Below are positions 9,431 to 19,752 of a DNA stretch of 64,000 nucleotides, one piece after another. A program made the translations under genes and the position numbers. Origin of the DNA: Rhodococcus sp. B7740 (GTDB taxonomy: Bacteria; Actinomycetota; Actinomycetes; Mycobacteriales; Mycobacteriaceae); NCBI RefSeq assembly GCF_000954115.1, contig NZ_CP010797.1, positions 496,001 through 560,000 of the forward strand, read 5' to 3'. Positions within the stretch are counted from its first letter, which is position 1; the number at the start of each line of letters is the position of its first letter. Under the pieces are notes generated by a model. The model saw nothing but the letters and a program-made list of their open reading frames with translations, ran no database searches and had not been told where the DNA came from.

Positions 9431-10588
9431 GTGGCACGGGATTATTACGGGACTTTGGGCGTCGGCCAGCAGGCGACGGACCAGGAGATCAAGCGCGCCT
9501 ACCGCAAACTGGCGCGAGAACTGCACCCGGACGTCAACCCGGACGAGGCCGCGCAGGCACGGTTCAAGGACATCTCCACCGCATACGAGGTGCTCTCGGA
9601 TCCGGAGAAGCGTCGCATCGTCGACCTCGGCGGTGACCCGCTCCAGCAGGGCGGCGGAGGCGGTGGCGGTGGATTCGGTGGAGCCGGATTCGGCGGCGGC
9701 CTCGGGGACGTGTTCGAAGCGTTCTTCGGTGGCGGCGCGGGCGGCTCCCAGCGCGGGCCCAAGGGCCGTGTGCAGCCGGGCGCGGACTCGCTGCTGCGTA
9801 CCAAGCTCACCCTCGACGAGTGCGCCACCGGCGTGACCAAGCACATCACCGTCGACACGGCGATCCTGTGCGACCTGTGCACGGGCTCGGGCACCAACGG
9901 CGACTCCAAGCCGGTCCGCTGCGAGACCTGCGGAGGTGCCGGTGAAGTGCAATCGGTACAGCGCTCGTTCCTCGGCCAGGTGATGACCAGCCGTCCGTGC
10001 CCCACCTGCCGCGGCGCCGGCGAGACCATCCCCGACCCCTGCCGCAAGTGCGGCGGCGACGGTCGCGTCCGGTCGCGTCGCGACATCTCGGTCAAGGTGC
10101 CGGTCGGCGTGAGCAACGGTATGCGGATCCGACTGGCCTCGCAGGGCGAGGTCGGTCCGGGCGGCGGACCCGCTGGTGACCTGTACGTGGAGATCGTCGA
10201 ACAGCAGCACGAGGTGTTCGTGCGCGACGGTGACGACCTGCACTGCACCGTCCGCGTCCCGATGGTCGACGCGGCGCTCGGCACCTCGGTCACCGTCGAC
10301 GCGATCATCGACGGACCCACCGAGATCTCGATCGAGCAAGGCACACAACCGAATTCGACCACGGTGCTACGCGGTCACGGTATGCCCAAGCTGCGGTCGG
10401 GCATTCGCGGCGATCTGCACGCGCACCTCGAGGTGATCGTGCCGACCAAGCTCGACAGCAAGCAGACCCATCTGCTCGAACAGCTCAGGTCGATGCGCGA
10501 CCGCGACTCGGCGGAGGTGGTCACCACCGGCTCGGCGCACAGCGGCGGCCTGTTCTCGCGGTTGCGGGAAGCTTTCAGCGGTCGCTGA
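9431..10588 (+). CDS. dnaJ: Chaperone protein DnaJ (DnaJ2)
   Basis: 385 residues. J domain with HPD at residues 32-34, a Gly-rich linker with [16 protein letters not shown], four CxxCxGxG zinc repeats ([32 protein letters not shown]) and C-terminal substrate-binding domains. It stimulates DnaK ATPase and delivers unfolded clients. It begins with GTG 98 bases after hrcA and is probably cotranscribed. Actinobacteria usually carry two DnaJ proteins; the one behind hrcA is DnaJ2. Confidence 0.93.
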   Translation: MARDYYGTLGVGQQATDQEIKRAYRKLARELHPDVNPDEAAQARFKDISTAYEVLSDPEKRRIVDLGGDPLQQGGGGGGGGFGGAGFGGGLGDVFEAFFGGGAGGSQRGPKGRVQPGADSLLRTKLTLDECATGVTKHITVDTAILCDLCTGSGTNGDSKPVRCETCGGAGEVQSVQRSFLGQVMTSRPCPTCRGAGETIPDPCRKCGGDGRVRSRRDISVKVPVGVSNGMRIRLASQGEVGPGGGPAGDLYVEIVEQQHEVFVRDGDDLHCTVRVPMVDAALGTSVTVDAIIDGPTEISIEQGTQPNSTTVLRGHGMPKLRSGIRGDLHAHLEVIVPTKLDSKQTHLLEQLRSMRDRDSAEVVTTGSAHSGGLFSRLREAFSGR

Positions 10589-10591
10589 TCG

Positions 10592-11365
10592 ATGGCCCCC
10601 ACGGTCTTCTACCTCTCCCCGCTGCCGAACGTCGGCGAGGTCGCGGTGCTCGACGGCAAGGAAGGTCATCACGCCGCGACGGTGCGACGCATCCGCGTCG
10701 GCGAGCGGGTGCTGCTCGGTGACGGAGCGGGCGGTCTGGCCGACACGGTCGTGGCCGCAGCGGAGAAGAACCGACTGGAGCTGACAGTCCAAGCACGCAG
10801 CGAGATGCCGCGTCCCACTCCGGTGGTGACGCTGGTGCAGGCATTGCCGAAGGCGGACCGATCGGAACTGGCCGTCGAGCTGGCCACCGAGGCAGGCGTC
10901 GACGCCGTGGTTCCCTGGCAGTCCGCGCGATGCGTCGCCCGATGGGAGGGCCCGAAGGCATCCAAGGGCGTCGCGAAGTGGCGGAGTACCGCGGCCGAGG
11001 CCGCCAAGCAGTCGCGTCGGGCATTCATCCCCGAGGTCTCCGAGCTGCACGATTCGCGTGAGGTCCACGCGTTCGTGCGCGGCGTCGTGGAGCGCGGTGG
11101 CATTGTCGCCGTGCTGCACGAGGGAGCCACCTCGGCGTTCCGAGACCTGCCGTTCGACTCGGTGCCCGAGGTCGCGATCGTCGTGGGACCCGAGGGTGGC
11201 CTCGACGACCGAGAGGTGGCCGCCCTGACCGCGGCGGGTGCAACCCCGGTCGTGCTCGGCCCTACGGTGCTGCGGACCTCGACGGCAGGAGCGGTGGCCC
11301 TCGGCGCGCTCGGGGTTCTGACCTCGCGGTGGGCACAGTTGCCGCCCGACTTCCAGAACGCATGA
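10592..11365 (+). CDS. rsmE: 16S rRNA (uracil1498-N3)-methyltransferase
   Basis: 257 residues. SPOUT-fold methyltransferase that modifies U1498 in the decoding centre of the 30S subunit. An N-terminal PUA-like part (GHHAATVRRIRVGERVLLGDG) precedes the knot region VVGPEGGLDDREV and GPTVLRTSTA, both typical of RsmE. It starts three bases after dnaJ and overlaps the next start, so the genes form an operon. Confidence 0.92.
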   Translation: MAPTVFYLSPLPNVGEVAVLDGKEGHHAATVRRIRVGERVLLGDGAGGLADTVVAAAEKNRLELTVQARSEMPRPTPVVTLVQALPKADRSELAVELATEAGVDAVVPWQSARCVARWEGPKASKGVAKWRSTAAEAAKQSRRAFIPEVSELHDSREVHAFVRGVVERGGIVAVLHEGATSAFRDLPFDSVPEVAIVVGPEGGLDDREVAALTAAGATPVVLGPTVLRTSTAGAVALGALGVLTSRWAQLPPDFQNA

Positions 11366-12117
11366 GCGCACGGATCAAGATCGCCTACGGCGACCACCCG
11401 GAGCAGTTCGGCCATCTCTATCTGCCGGCCGAACCCGTCGACGACACGACCCCGGTGGTCGTGGTGGTGCACGGCGGGTTCTGGAGCGGACAGTACGGAT
11501 CCAATCTGGGTACACAGTTCGCCCGCGCCGTGGCCGGAGCCGGAGCGGTGGCGTGGAACATCGAGTACCGACGCGTCGGCGCAGGTGGGCACTGGCCGGA
11601 GATGCAGTCCGACGTGACCGCAGCACTCGACGTGGTCGCGGGGGAGCTGCAGCACCACGCCCCGGTCGGGATCGACAACGTGCGCGTGATCGGGCATTCC
11701 GCAGGCGGGCATCTGGCCGTGTGGCTCGGCGGAGAGACCGGCACGAAGGTCCGCCCGTCACGCATCGTCTCGCAGGCCGGCGTTCTCGACCTCGAACCGC
11801 GAGGTGCGTCGGGACGCACCAACCCGGCGGTCGAGGCGCTGTTGCAGGCCCGGTACCAGGACGACCCCGCGCTGTACCGATCCGCCTCGCCTGCTGCCCG
11901 TGCACCCATCGGTATCCCGACGATCTGCCTGCACGGGGCCGAGGACGTCCAGGTGCCCGCCGCGCAGAGCGAGCGGTACGTCGCGCTGGCGCAAGCCGCC
12001 GGAGACGACGCCCGACTGACGATCGTGCCTGGGGAAGACCACTTCGCTTTCCTGAACCCCGATTCGCGGTGTTGGGCGCTCTCGCTCGACGCCGTGCTCG
12101 GTGCCACCGCCGGTTAA
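11362..12117 (+). CDS. Alpha/beta hydrolase, kynurenine formamidase/esterase-like
   Basis: 251 residues. The oxyanion motif HGGFW (37-41) and nucleophile elbow GHSAGG (Ser113), with candidate Asp in GAEDVQVP and His in GEDHFAF, make a complete Ser-Asp-His triad. The HGGxW form occurs in kynurenine formamidases and related carboxylesterases. No signal peptide is visible, so a cytoplasmic enzyme is likely. ATG overlaps the rsmE stop (ATGA). The substrate cannot be inferred from context; there are no tryptophan catabolic genes nearby. Confidence 0.7.
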   Translation: MSARIKIAYGDHPEQFGHLYLPAEPVDDTTPVVVVVHGGFWSGQYGSNLGTQFARAVAGAGAVAWNIEYRRVGAGGHWPEMQSDVTAALDVVAGELQHHAPVGIDNVRVIGHSAGGHLAVWLGGETGTKVRPSRIVSQAGVLDLEPRGASGRTNPAVEALLQARYQDDPALYRSASPAARAPIGIPTICLHGAEDVQVPAAQSERYVALAQAAGDDARLTIVPGEDHFAFLNPDSRCWALSLDAVLGATAG

Positions 12118-12210
12118 TGGGAATGCGCATCGTTGCTGCGGCGTTAAACTCCATCCATAGCAAGTGCACATCCGAGCAGCCGACACCAGAGAGCAGGCCA
12201 TAGCCACCAC

Positions 12211-13254
12211 GTGAGTGAACACAGCGAATTTCCCGCCGAGCGTGACGTTCGGTCCACCTTGGAACTCGCCCCCGAAGCGGTGATGCCACTGCTGGGACAG
12301 TCCGACGAGAATCTGCGGGCGCTCGAGCAGATGCTGACGGCAGACATCCACGTACGAGGAAACGCCGTGACGCTCACCGGAAAAGTGGCGGATGTGGCGC
12401 TGGCCGAACGGGTGATCTCCGAGTTGGCCGCGCTGGCCAAGCGTGCTCAGCCACTGACTCCCGATGCGGTGCGCCGATCGATCGCCATGCTCACCGAGGG
12501 CGTGTCGGATTCACCGGCCGAGGTGCTCAGCCTCGACATCCTCTCGCGCCGCGGCAAGACGATCCGGCCCAAGACGCTGAACCAGAAGCGGTACGTCGAT
12601 GCGATCGACGCCAACACCATCGTGTTCGGCATCGGCCCGGCCGGTACCGGCAAGACGTACCTGGCGATGGCGAAGGCCGTGCAGGCATTGCAGACCAAGC
12701 AGGTCAGCCGCATCATCCTGACGCGTCCTGCAGTGGAGGCGGGGGAGCGCCTCGGCTTCCTGCCCGGAACGCTGCACGAGAAGATCGACCCGTACCTGCG
12801 CCCGCTGCACGATGCGTTGCACGACATGATGGACGACGAAGCGATCCCCAAGTTGATGCAGGCGGGGGTCATCGAAGTCGCCCCGCTCGCCTACATGCGC
12901 GGCCGCACGCTCAACGACGCATTCATCATTCTCGACGAGGCACAGAACACCACCGCCGAGCAGATGAAGATGTTCCTGACGCGACTCGGATTCGGGTCGA
13001 AGATCGTCGTCACCGGCGACGTGACCCAGGTGGACCTTCCCGGTGGCGCGCGATCCGGGCTGCGCGCGGCGTCCGAGATCCTCACCGACGTCGACGACAT
13101 CCACTTCGCGCAGCTGACCAGCAGCGACGTGGTGCGGCACCGATTGGTTTCGGAGATCGTCGACGCGTACGAGCGGTTCGAGTCGACGTCGGAAGGCGTC
13201 ATTCCCAATCGGGCGCAACGGCGGACCGGTGGACCGCGTTCGGCGAGAAGATGA
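12211..13254 (+). CDS. phoH: PhoH-like ATPase
   Basis: 347 residues from GTG. An N-terminal KH-like part (about 25-80) is followed by the PhoH P-loop ATPase: Walker A GPAGTGKT at residues 142-149, Walker B FIILDEAQN and VVTGDVTQVDLPGG. PhoH proteins are RNA-linked ATPases, and phoH is almost always followed by ybeY, as here. A role with YbeY in rRNA maturation is inferred from that linkage. Confidence 0.88.
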   Translation: MSEHSEFPAERDVRSTLELAPEAVMPLLGQSDENLRALEQMLTADIHVRGNAVTLTGKVADVALAERVISELAALAKRAQPLTPDAVRRSIAMLTEGVSDSPAEVLSLDILSRRGKTIRPKTLNQKRYVDAIDANTIVFGIGPAGTGKTYLAMAKAVQALQTKQVSRIILTRPAVEAGERLGFLPGTLHEKIDPYLRPLHDALHDMMDDEAIPKLMQAGVIEVAPLAYMRGRTLNDAFIILDEAQNTTAEQMKMFLTRLGFGSKIVVTGDVTQVDLPGGARSGLRAASEILTDVDDIHFAQLTSSDVVRHRLVSEIVDAYERFESTSEGVIPNRAQRRTGGPRSARR

Positions 13255-13307
13255 TTCAGGCGTACGGAACGACAGATGCAGGTAACGAGAGCGTGGGTAG
13301 TGGCTAG

Positions 13308-13850
13308 ATGAGTATCGAAGTGTCCAACGAGTCGGGGATGGACATCTCCGAACCCGAGCTGGTCTCGGTCGCACGGTTCGCGATCGCCGGCATGGACGTG
13401 CATCCCGCCGCGGAACTGTCGATGGTGCTGGTGGATTCGGCCACGATGGCCGATCTGCACATGCGGTGGATGGATCTGCCCGGCCCCACCGACGTGATGT
13501 CGTTTCCGATGGACGAGCTCGAGCCGGGCGGTCGTCCCGATGCGCCCGAGCCAGGACCGGCGATGCTCGGCGACATCGTGCTGTGCCCGTCGTTCGCCGC
13601 GGATCAGGCTGCAGCTGCGGGACATTCGCTCGAGCACGAGTTGGCGTTGCTGACCGTGCACGGTGTGTTGCACCTGCTCGGTTACGACCACGCCGAGCCG
13701 GACGAAGAGAAGGAAATGTTCGAGCTGCAGAACCGTCTGCTGGCCGAATGGTACGAGGACGCAAGGCGAGCGGAACAGGCTGCCGAACAGGCCGCCCGCG
13801 ATGCCCGGCTCCTCGGCAAGGCCGGTTTCGTCGATGGACTCGATCGATGA
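13308..13850 (+). CDS. ybeY: Endoribonuclease YbeY (rRNA maturation factor)
   Basis: 180 residues. The zinc-binding [11 protein letters not shown] (H-x3-H-x5-H) near residue 120 is diagnostic. YbeY processes the 16S rRNA 3' end and takes part in ribosome quality control. Slightly longer than the usual 150-160 because of an Ala/Glu-rich tail rich in [12 protein letters not shown]. It lies in the phoH-ybeY-CNNM-era cluster. Confidence 0.92.
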   Translation: MSIEVSNESGMDISEPELVSVARFAIAGMDVHPAAELSMVLVDSATMADLHMRWMDLPGPTDVMSFPMDELEPGGRPDAPEPGPAMLGDIVLCPSFAADQAAAAGHSLEHELALLTVHGVLHLLGYDHAEPDEEKEMFELQNRLLAEWYEDARRAEQAAEQAARDARLLGKAGFVDGLDR

Positions 13851-13890
13851 GCTGCGTCGTCGAACAGGTGGAAGTGTGGGGTCGTAGCGC

Positions 13891-15213
13891 GTGAGCAGTG
13901 CTGCTGCGCTCATCGTGTTCGCTGTCCTTCTGGTGCCTCTCGGAGGCCTGTTCGCTGCCGTCGATTCCGCGCTGAACACGGTGTCGCGGGCGCGAATCGA
14001 CGACATGGTCAAGGACGAGCGCCCCGGTGCCGCCGGCCTCGTCGTGGTGGTCGGCGACCGCCCGCGGTACGTCAATCTGATGGTGCTGCTGCGCATTCTG
14101 TGCGAAATCGGCGGCACGGTGTTGCTCGCGGGTGGCCTGACGCAGTTGATCGACTCCACCACGGCACTGGTGATCAGCGCGGTGGCGATGGTGTTGGTCA
14201 GTTACGTCGTGATCGGTGTCGGTCCGCGAACCCTCGGTCGGCAGAACGCGTACTCGATCGCGTTGGCGGCCGCACTGCCGCTGCGTGCACTCGGGTGGCT
14301 CCTCGGGCCGATCAGCCGCCTGCTCATTCTCATCGGTAACGCGATCACCCCCGGTAAGGGATTTCGCAACGGCCCCTTCGCTTCCGAGATCGAACTGCGT
14401 GAACTGGTGGACATGGCCCGCGAGCGCGGTGTCGTGGCCGACGACGAACGGCGGATGATCCAGTCGGTGTTCGAGCTCGGAGACACCTCCGCCCGTGAGG
14501 TCATGGTTCCGCGCCCCGAGATGGTGTGGATCGAGTCCGACAAATCAGCAGGACAGGCCACGTCGTTGGCCGTGCGCAGCGGCCACTCCCGCATCCCGGT
14601 GATCGGCGAGAACGTGGACGACGTGGTGGGGGTCGTCTACCTCAAAGACCTTGTGCAGCAGACGTATCACTCCACCGACGGTGGTCGCGGAGTGCAGGTG
14701 TCCGAGGTGATGCGTCCGGCCGTCTTCGTTCCCGACTCCAAGGCGCTCGACAGTCTGCTCGCCGAGATGCAGCGCGATCGCAACCACATGGCCCTGCTCG
14801 TCGACGAGTACGGAGGCATCGCCGGACTGGTGACCATCGAGGACGTGATCGAGGAAATCGTCGGCGAGATCGCCGACGAGTACGACTCGGACGAGGTTGC
14901 GCCCATCGAGGAACTGGACGACGGACGTTATCGGCTGTCCTCGCGGTTGCCGCTCGAGGACCTCGGCGAGATCTTCGGCATCGACATCGAATCCGAGGAA
15001 GTCGACACCGTCGGTGGACTCCTCGGCTACGAACTCGGCCGAGTACCGTTGCCCGGTTCGCAGGTGATCACCCACGGACTCCTGCTGCGCGGAGAAGGTG
15101 GAGCCGACCCGAAGGGGCGCGTCCGTATTGCCACGGTCCTGGTCGAGAAGCTCGAACCGGACGAAGAATCCACCGAGGACGACGACTCGTCGGACGTCTC
15201 TCGCCAACACTGA
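13891..15213 (+). CDS. CNNM/CorC-type transporter-associated protein with CBS domains
   Basis: 440 residues. Three to four hydrophobic segments of the DUF21/CNNM domain fill residues 1-150, followed by a CBS pair ([13 protein letters not shown]..., then [20 protein letters not shown]) and a C-terminal CorC_HlyC domain (about 330-420). Family members act in Mg2+/Co2+ homeostasis; the old name hemolysin C is not supported by function. The acidic tail ([14 protein letters not shown]) is typical. It stands between ybeY and era, as in M. tuberculosis Rv2366c. Confidence 0.87.
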   Translation: MSSAAALIVFAVLLVPLGGLFAAVDSALNTVSRARIDDMVKDERPGAAGLVVVVGDRPRYVNLMVLLRILCEIGGTVLLAGGLTQLIDSTTALVISAVAMVLVSYVVIGVGPRTLGRQNAYSIALAAALPLRALGWLLGPISRLLILIGNAITPGKGFRNGPFASEIELRELVDMARERGVVADDERRMIQSVFELGDTSAREVMVPRPEMVWIESDKSAGQATSLAVRSGHSRIPVIGENVDDVVGVVYLKDLVQQTYHSTDGGRGVQVSEVMRPAVFVPDSKALDSLLAEMQRDRNHMALLVDEYGGIAGLVTIEDVIEEIVGEIADEYDSDEVAPIEELDDGRYRLSSRLPLEDLGEIFGIDIESEEVDTVGGLLGYELGRVPLPGSQVITHGLLLRGEGGADPKGRVRIATVLVEKLEPDEESTEDDDSSDVSRQH

Positions 15214-15230
15214 AATCTGGAGGTGCTCTT

Positions 15231-16145
15231 GTGTCAGAGCAGAACAACGGTGAGTTCCGATCCGGATTCGTCTGTTTCGTAGGTCGACCCAACACCGGCA
15301 AATCCACGCTGACCAATGCGTTGGTGGGATCGAAGATCGCCATCACGTCCTCACGTCCCCAAACGACGCGGCACACCATTCGCGGCATCGTGCACCGAGA
15401 GCACGCCCAGCTGATCCTGGTCGACACCCCGGGCCTGCACCGACCGAGAACGCTACTGGGTCAACGCCTCAACGACCTGGTGCAGGACACCTACTCCGAG
15501 GTCGACGTCATCGGACTCTGCATCCCCGCGGACGAGAAGATCGGGCCCGGCGACCGGTGGATTCTCGAACAGGTGCGCCACATCGCGCCCAAGACGACGC
15601 TCATCGGCATCGTGACCAAGATCGACAAGGTCAAGAAGGAACGCGTCGTACAGCAGCTGATGTCGCTGTCGAAGCTGCTCGGTGAGAATTCGCACGTCAT
15701 CCCGGTGTCGGCCGAATCGGGCGAGCAGATCGAGAAGCTCGTCGACCTGTTGGCCTCCGAGCTCCCACCGGGCCCGGCGTTCTACCCCGACGGAGAGTTG
15801 ACCGACGAGCCCGAGGAAATCCTCATGGCCGAACTCATCCGTGAGGCCGCGCTCGAGGGCGTCCGCGACGAGTTGCCGCACTCGCTGGCCGTCGTCATCG
15901 ACGAGGTCCTCCCTCGGGAGGGCCACGACAACATGCTCGACGTGCACGCAATTCTGTACGTCGAACGATCGAGTCAGAAGGCGATCATCATCGGCAAGGG
16001 CGGTTCACGTCTCAAAGAGGTCGGCACGGCGTCGCGACTGCAGATCGAGAAGCTGCTCGGCACCAGGATCTACCTGGACCTGCACGTGAAGATCGCCAAG
16101 GACTGGCAGACCGACCCGAAGCAGATGGGCAAGCTCGGCTTCTGA
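15231..16145 (+). CDS. era: GTPase Era
   Basis: 304 residues. GTPase that binds the 16S rRNA 3' end and helps 30S assembly. G1 GRPNTGKST, G3 DTPGLH, G4 TKID, and a C-terminal KH domain with GKGGSRLKEVG. The GTG start at 15231 follows a GGAGG site; the frame is open far upstream but overlaps the CNNM gene there. It closes the phoH-ybeY-CNNM-era cluster. Confidence 0.95.
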   Translation: MSEQNNGEFRSGFVCFVGRPNTGKSTLTNALVGSKIAITSSRPQTTRHTIRGIVHREHAQLILVDTPGLHRPRTLLGQRLNDLVQDTYSEVDVIGLCIPADEKIGPGDRWILEQVRHIAPKTTLIGIVTKIDKVKKERVVQQLMSLSKLLGENSHVIPVSAESGEQIEKLVDLLASELPPGPAFYPDGELTDEPEEILMAELIREAALEGVRDELPHSLAVVIDEVLPREGHDNMLDVHAILYVERSSQKAIIIGKGGSRLKEVGTASRLQIEKLLGTRIYLDLHVKIAKDWQTDPKQMGKLGF

Positions 16146-16187
16146 TCGGAGCGGCTTCGCCGCACGTGCGCGACAATTCGTAGCAGA

Positions 16188-17609
16188 CTACGAAGTTTCG
16201 CTCACCTGGGTCCACCAGGGATCGGGGCGCTTGCGGTGCCACTGCAGCACGTTCTCGAGCTGAGCGGCCACCGACACCAGTAGCGGCTCCGAGGATTCAT
16301 GGCCCATCAGTTGCAGACCGATCGGCAGGCCGGCGGTGGTGAACCCTGCCGGCACGTTGACGCTCGGCCAGCCAAGCACGTTCCACGGCCAGGTGTAGGG
16401 ACAGTGCTCGGTGATCACCCGATCGGTGTCGGCATTGGAGATGCCGTCGATCGCCTCGATCCGCGGCGGTGGGGTGGCCGTCGTCGGGGCGAGCACGATG
16501 TCGTACTCGTCGAAGAATCGGCCGATACGACGCCCGATGCGCGGCTCGGCGGCGCGGGCTGCACGGAGCGGCGCTCCGGCGAGAGCTCGGCCGCTCCTGG
16601 CATTGGCTCGGGTCCTCGGGTCGGCGAGAGACGGATCCGGCAGACGGTCCACCCAGGCCGCCACACCGGCCAGCGAGCGGGGTAAGAAGTTGAGCCCCAA
16701 CAGCATTCCGTAGGCGGGGTCGTCGACGACCACTCGGTGTCCGAGCAGTCGCAGCACCGCGGCCATCTCGTATGCGGCACCGGCGATCTCGGGGTCCAGG
16801 GGTGCGGGCGTCGGGATGAAGGGCTTACGCAGGCTGAGCGCGATGCGCAGTGAGCCGGGGTTGCGTCCGACGGCATCGGAGACGGTCAGTGGTTTCGGAC
16901 GATGGAGATCTCCGTCGTGACTACCCGAGACCACGTCGAGGATCAGTGCCGCGTCGGCCACGGTACGTGCGAGCGGGCCGATGACGGTGATGCCGTTGAA
17001 CGCCTCGGGCTCCGGCCACGACGAGATGCGTCCGCGTTGCGGCTTGATCCCCACGAGATTGGTCCAGGAGGCCGGAATTCGTACCGAGCCGGCACCGTCG
17101 GAACCGAGAGCGGCAGAGACCAATTCGGCAGCCACTGCGGCAGAGCTCCCACCCGAGGAGCCGCCGGGGGTGCGCTCGCGGTCCCATGGATTGCGGGTGT
17201 GCCCGAAGGTGCCGCCGGTGAAGGGCCATTGGCCGAGTTCGGGGCTGTTGGTCTTTCCGACGATGACGGCCCCGGCCGCACGCAGTCTGCGCACCACTTC
17301 CGAATCCGTGGTGGCCGGTGGAAAGTTGCCCGCGCAGCCGAAGGCGGTCGGCTCCCCGGTGACGTCGACGTCGTCCTTGACGGCAACGGGAACGCCGAGC
17401 AGGGGAGCGGTGGTGCCGGCGGCGCGCAGCCGGTCCGCTTCGGCGGCCTCGGCGAGGGCGGCGTCGCGGCGCACGAGGCGGAACGCGTTGAGCGTGGGTT
17501 GGCTCTTGTCGATCCGATCGAGCGATTCGGTGACCGCCTGTACCGAGGTGATGCGACCCGACGCGAGAGCGGCGGCCTGGGCAACGAGAGTCGACCGATG
17601 GAAATCCAC
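16188..17609 (-). CDS. Amidase (amidase signature family)
   Basis: 473 residues. The Ser-cisSer-Lys catalytic set is visible: Lys in PVAVKDDVDVTG and two serines in the GGSSGGSSAAVAAE loop. It hydrolyses carboxylic acid amides; substrate unknown. The position equals amiA2 (Rv2363) between era and recO in M. tuberculosis. GTG at 17609 is eight bases downstream of GATACT, so the mRNA is probably leaderless. The frame is open much further upstream, but that part is antisense to recO and rejected. GatA is less likely because gatB/gatC are absent. Confidence 0.85.
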   Translation of the reverse strand: MDFHRSTLVAQAAALASGRITSVQAVTESLDRIDKSQPTLNAFRLVRRDAALAEAAEADRLRAAGTTAPLLGVPVAVKDDVDVTGEPTAFGCAGNFPPATTDSEVVRRLRAAGAVIVGKTNSPELGQWPFTGGTFGHTRNPWDRERTPGGSSGGSSAAVAAELVSAALGSDGAGSVRIPASWTNLVGIKPQRGRISSWPEPEAFNGITVIGPLARTVADAALILDVVSGSHDGDLHRPKPLTVSDAVGRNPGSLRIALSLRKPFIPTPAPLDPEIAGAAYEMAAVLRLLGHRVVVDDPAYGMLLGLNFLPRSLAGVAAWVDRLPDPSLADPRTRANARSGRALAGAPLRAARAAEPRIGRRIGRFFDEYDIVLAPTTATPPPRIEAIDGISNADTDRVITEHCPYTWPWNVLGWPSVNVPAGFTTAGLPIGLQLMGHESSEPLLVSVAAQLENVLQWHRKRPDPWWTQVSETS

Positions 17610-17617
17610 GCCTGCAC

Positions 17618-17623
17618 AGTATC
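17618..17623 (-). promoter_or_regulatory. Putative -10 of the amidase gene
   Basis: GATACT on the minus strand lies eight bases before the GTG start, consistent with a leaderless transcript. It shares a 72-base divergent region with the recO promoter. Confidence 0.4.
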
Positions 17624-17668
17624 GACTTCTCGTCAGCGCGGGAACGGTCGCCGCCGCTGCGCGCGTGG

Positions 17669-17674
17669 GACACT
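17669..17674 (+). promoter_or_regulatory. Putative -10 of leaderless recO transcript
   Basis: GACACT followed by seven bases and the GTG start. The surrounding GGGACACTGGA is identical to the element before hemW. Confidence 0.4.
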
Positions 17675-17681
17675 GGACGAC

Positions 17682-18515
17682 GTGAGGCCATACCGTGACA
17701 ACGCAGTCGTCCTGCGCCAGCACAAGCTGGGCGAGGCCGATCGCATTGTCACGCTGTTGACCAGGGAGAACGGGATCGTGCGGGCGGTCGCCAAAGGGGT
17801 TCGCCGCACCAAATCCAAGTTCGGTGCCCGGCTGGAACCGTTTGCGCACATCGACGTGCTGCTCTATCCGGGACGCAACCTCGACATCGTCACCCAGGTG
17901 CACACCGTCGATGCGTTCGGTGGAGACATCGTGGCCGACTACGGCCGCTACACCACCGGCTGTGCGGTTCTCGAAACGGCCGAACGGCTGGCCGGTGAGG
18001 AACACGCTCCTGCGCAGCGGCTGCATCAGCTGACCGTGGGCGCACTGCGTGCTCTTGCTCAACACGTGCGGCCGCCCGAGTTGGTGCTCGACGCGTACCT
18101 GCTGCGCGCGATGGGCTTCGCCGGTTGGGCTCCCGCACTGACCGACTGTGCGCGGTGCGCCGCGGTGGGGCCGCACCGAGCCTTTCACGTCGCTGCCGGT
18201 GGAGCGGTGTGTGTGCATTGCCGACCGCCGGGCTCGGCGACGCCGTCGACCGGGGTACTCGACCTGATGGTGGCGCTCGAGCGAGGCGAGTGGGACTACA
18301 CCGTCACCACCTCCGATGCCGTCCGCAAGCAGGCCAGTGGCCTGGTGGCGGCTCATCTGCAGTGGCATCTCGAACGACAGTTGCGCACCCTTCCGCTCAT
18401 CGAACGCTCGCACCCGCACCAGGTGCCGCTGGCCCAACCTGACTCCGTGTTCGCCGACACCGTCGGGCAGGATGGGGACCGTGATTCGACGACGCGAGCC
18501 GCAACCCCGGCCTGA
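17682..18515 (+). CDS. recO: DNA repair protein RecO
   Basis: 277 residues. N-terminal OB fold ([20 protein letters not shown]...), helical middle, and a zinc finger with CARC near residue 161 and CVHC further on. RecO helps RecR load RecA onto SSB-coated single strands. The 3' end overlaps the start of uppS by about 35 bases, as expected for the recO-uppS pair of actinobacteria. Confidence 0.92.
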   Translation: MRPYRDNAVVLRQHKLGEADRIVTLLTRENGIVRAVAKGVRRTKSKFGARLEPFAHIDVLLYPGRNLDIVTQVHTVDAFGGDIVADYGRYTTGCAVLETAERLAGEEHAPAQRLHQLTVGALRALAQHVRPPELVLDAYLLRAMGFAGWAPALTDCARCAAVGPHRAFHVAAGGAVCVHCRPPGSATPSTGVLDLMVALERGEWDYTVTTSDAVRKQASGLVAAHLQWHLERQLRTLPLIERSHPHQVPLAQPDSVFADTVGQDGDRDSTTRAATPA

Positions 18516-19290
18516 CGAACGGCCGGCGGTGCGCCCGCCGGACCCGCACCCCTCGGGTGCGCGGCCACCGATCCTGCAGCCGGAACTGATTCCTCGTCAC
18601 GTCGCTCTGGTCATGGACGGCAACGGTCGGTGGGCACAGGATCGTGGATTGCCGCGAACCGCAGGGCACGAGCAGGGCGAAGCGGTACTGATGGACGCCG
18701 TCTGTGGCTGCATCGAGATCGGTGTGCAGTGGTTGTCCGCGTACGCATTCTCGACGGAGAACTGGAAGCGCAGTCCCGACGAGGTCAAGTTCCTGATGGG
18801 CTTCAACCGGGACGTCATTCGTCGTCGACGCGACGAGATGAACGAGATGGGCGTCCGGGTTCGCTGGGCCGGCCGTCGCCCGAGGTTGTGGGGCAGTGTC
18901 ATCAAGGAACTCGAGGTTGCCGAGGAGCTGACGAAACGCAACACCGTGATGACCTTGACGATGTGCGTCAACTACGGCGGCCGAGCCGAGATTGCCGATG
19001 CCACAAGGGAAATCGCTCGACAGGTGGCCGCGGGCAAGCTGAACCCGGAGAAGATCACCGAGGCCACCGTCGCCAAGTACCTCGACGAGGCGGACATGCC
19101 GGACGTGGATCTGTTCCTGCGTCCGTCGGGGGAGCAGCGGACGTCGAACTTCCTGCTGTGGCAGTCGGCGTACGCGGAGTTCGTGTTCCAGAAGAAGCTC
19201 TTCCCGGATTTCGACCGTCGGGATCTGTGGGAGGCGTGTATCGAATACGCCTCGCGGGACCGACGATTCGGTGGAGTCAAATATGAGTGA
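18481..19290 (+). CDS. uppS: Isoprenyl (decaprenyl/undecaprenyl) diphosphate synthase
   Basis: 269 residues from GTG 18481 (ATG 18472 in frame is possible). Cis-prenyltransferase that makes the polyprenyl carrier for peptidoglycan and arabinogalactan assembly. Motifs: [16 protein letters not shown] (pyrophosphate-binding Asp), [12 protein letters not shown] and [18 protein letters not shown]. The Arg/Pro-rich N-terminal 35 residues before the catalytic core are typical of actinobacterial long forms such as Rv2361c. Confidence 0.92.
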   Translation: MIRRREPQPRPDERPAVRPPDPHPSGARPPILQPELIPRHVALVMDGNGRWAQDRGLPRTAGHEQGEAVLMDAVCGCIEIGVQWLSAYAFSTENWKRSPDEVKFLMGFNRDVIRRRRDEMNEMGVRVRWAGRRPRLWGSVIKELEVAEELTKRNTVMTLTMCVNYGGRAEIADATREIARQVAAGKLNPEKITEATVAKYLDEADMPDVDLFLRPSGEQRTSNFLLWQSAYAEFVFQKKLFPDFDRRDLWEACIEYASRDRRFGGVKYE

Positions 19291-19702
19291 GGACGCGAAC
19301 GGGACGCCGGACGAGGGGCTTTCGTTGCAGGCCCGCGCCCAGTTGGCGCTCTCGCAGTTCGCGACGGTGACACTCGGCGACGAGGGATCTCTCGGTTTCG
19401 ACTACGCGGGCGCTCTGTGCTCGCTGCGTGCCGTTCGACTCTCGCCCGAACTCGAGGTGCTCTCGCTCACCGCGGTCTTGGCTTGGGACCGGCCGCTGAA
19501 GCCGGCTCTGCACAAGAAAGTTGCCGACCGCAATGCGGACTCGCAATTCGGCGCGATCTCGGTCAACACCCACGGCAAGCTCGCGGATGTGTTGTTGCGC
19601 TACACCTTTCCCGCGAACGGTCTGGACGACGAGGCGATGTTGACGATGCTCATTCTGGTGCTCGCCGGAGTCGAGAAGGCGCGTGAGGGCCTACTTCCCT
19701 GA
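19283..19702 (+). CDS. Conserved hypothetical protein (Rv2360c-like)
   Basis: 139 residues with no signal peptide or membrane segment. ATG overlaps the uppS stop (ATGAGTGA), so it is coupled to uppS. Position and length agree with Rv2360c of M. tuberculosis, between uppS and the zinc regulators. The alternating hydrophobic pattern suggests a compact alpha/beta fold (YbjN/secretion-chaperone-like), but this is only an impression; function unknown. Confidence 0.7.
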   Translation: MSEDANGTPDEGLSLQARAQLALSQFATVTLGDEGSLGFDYAGALCSLRAVRLSPELEVLSLTAVLAWDRPLKPALHKKVADRNADSQFGAISVNTHGKLADVLLRYTFPANGLDDEAMLTMLILVLAGVEKAREGLLP

Positions 19703-19711
19703 CTCGTCAGC

Positions 19712-19730
19712 TAAGGTTTGCCTGTACTTA
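19712..19730. promoter_or_regulatory. Candidate DtxR/IdeR-type iron box
   Basis: TAAGGTTTGCCTGTACTTA matches the 19-base iron box consensus (TTAGGTTAGGCTAACCTAA) at about 12 of 19 positions, 23 bases before the siderophore-binding lipoprotein gene. The downstream function supports iron control, but the match is weak. Confidence 0.4.
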
Positions 19731-19752
19731 GTTTCTAGTAGAGGTGGATGCG

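Noticed and set aside
17610-18437. Upstream extension of the amidase frame
   Set aside because: It is the antisense of recO and has no family resemblance; the amidase core starts at 17609.
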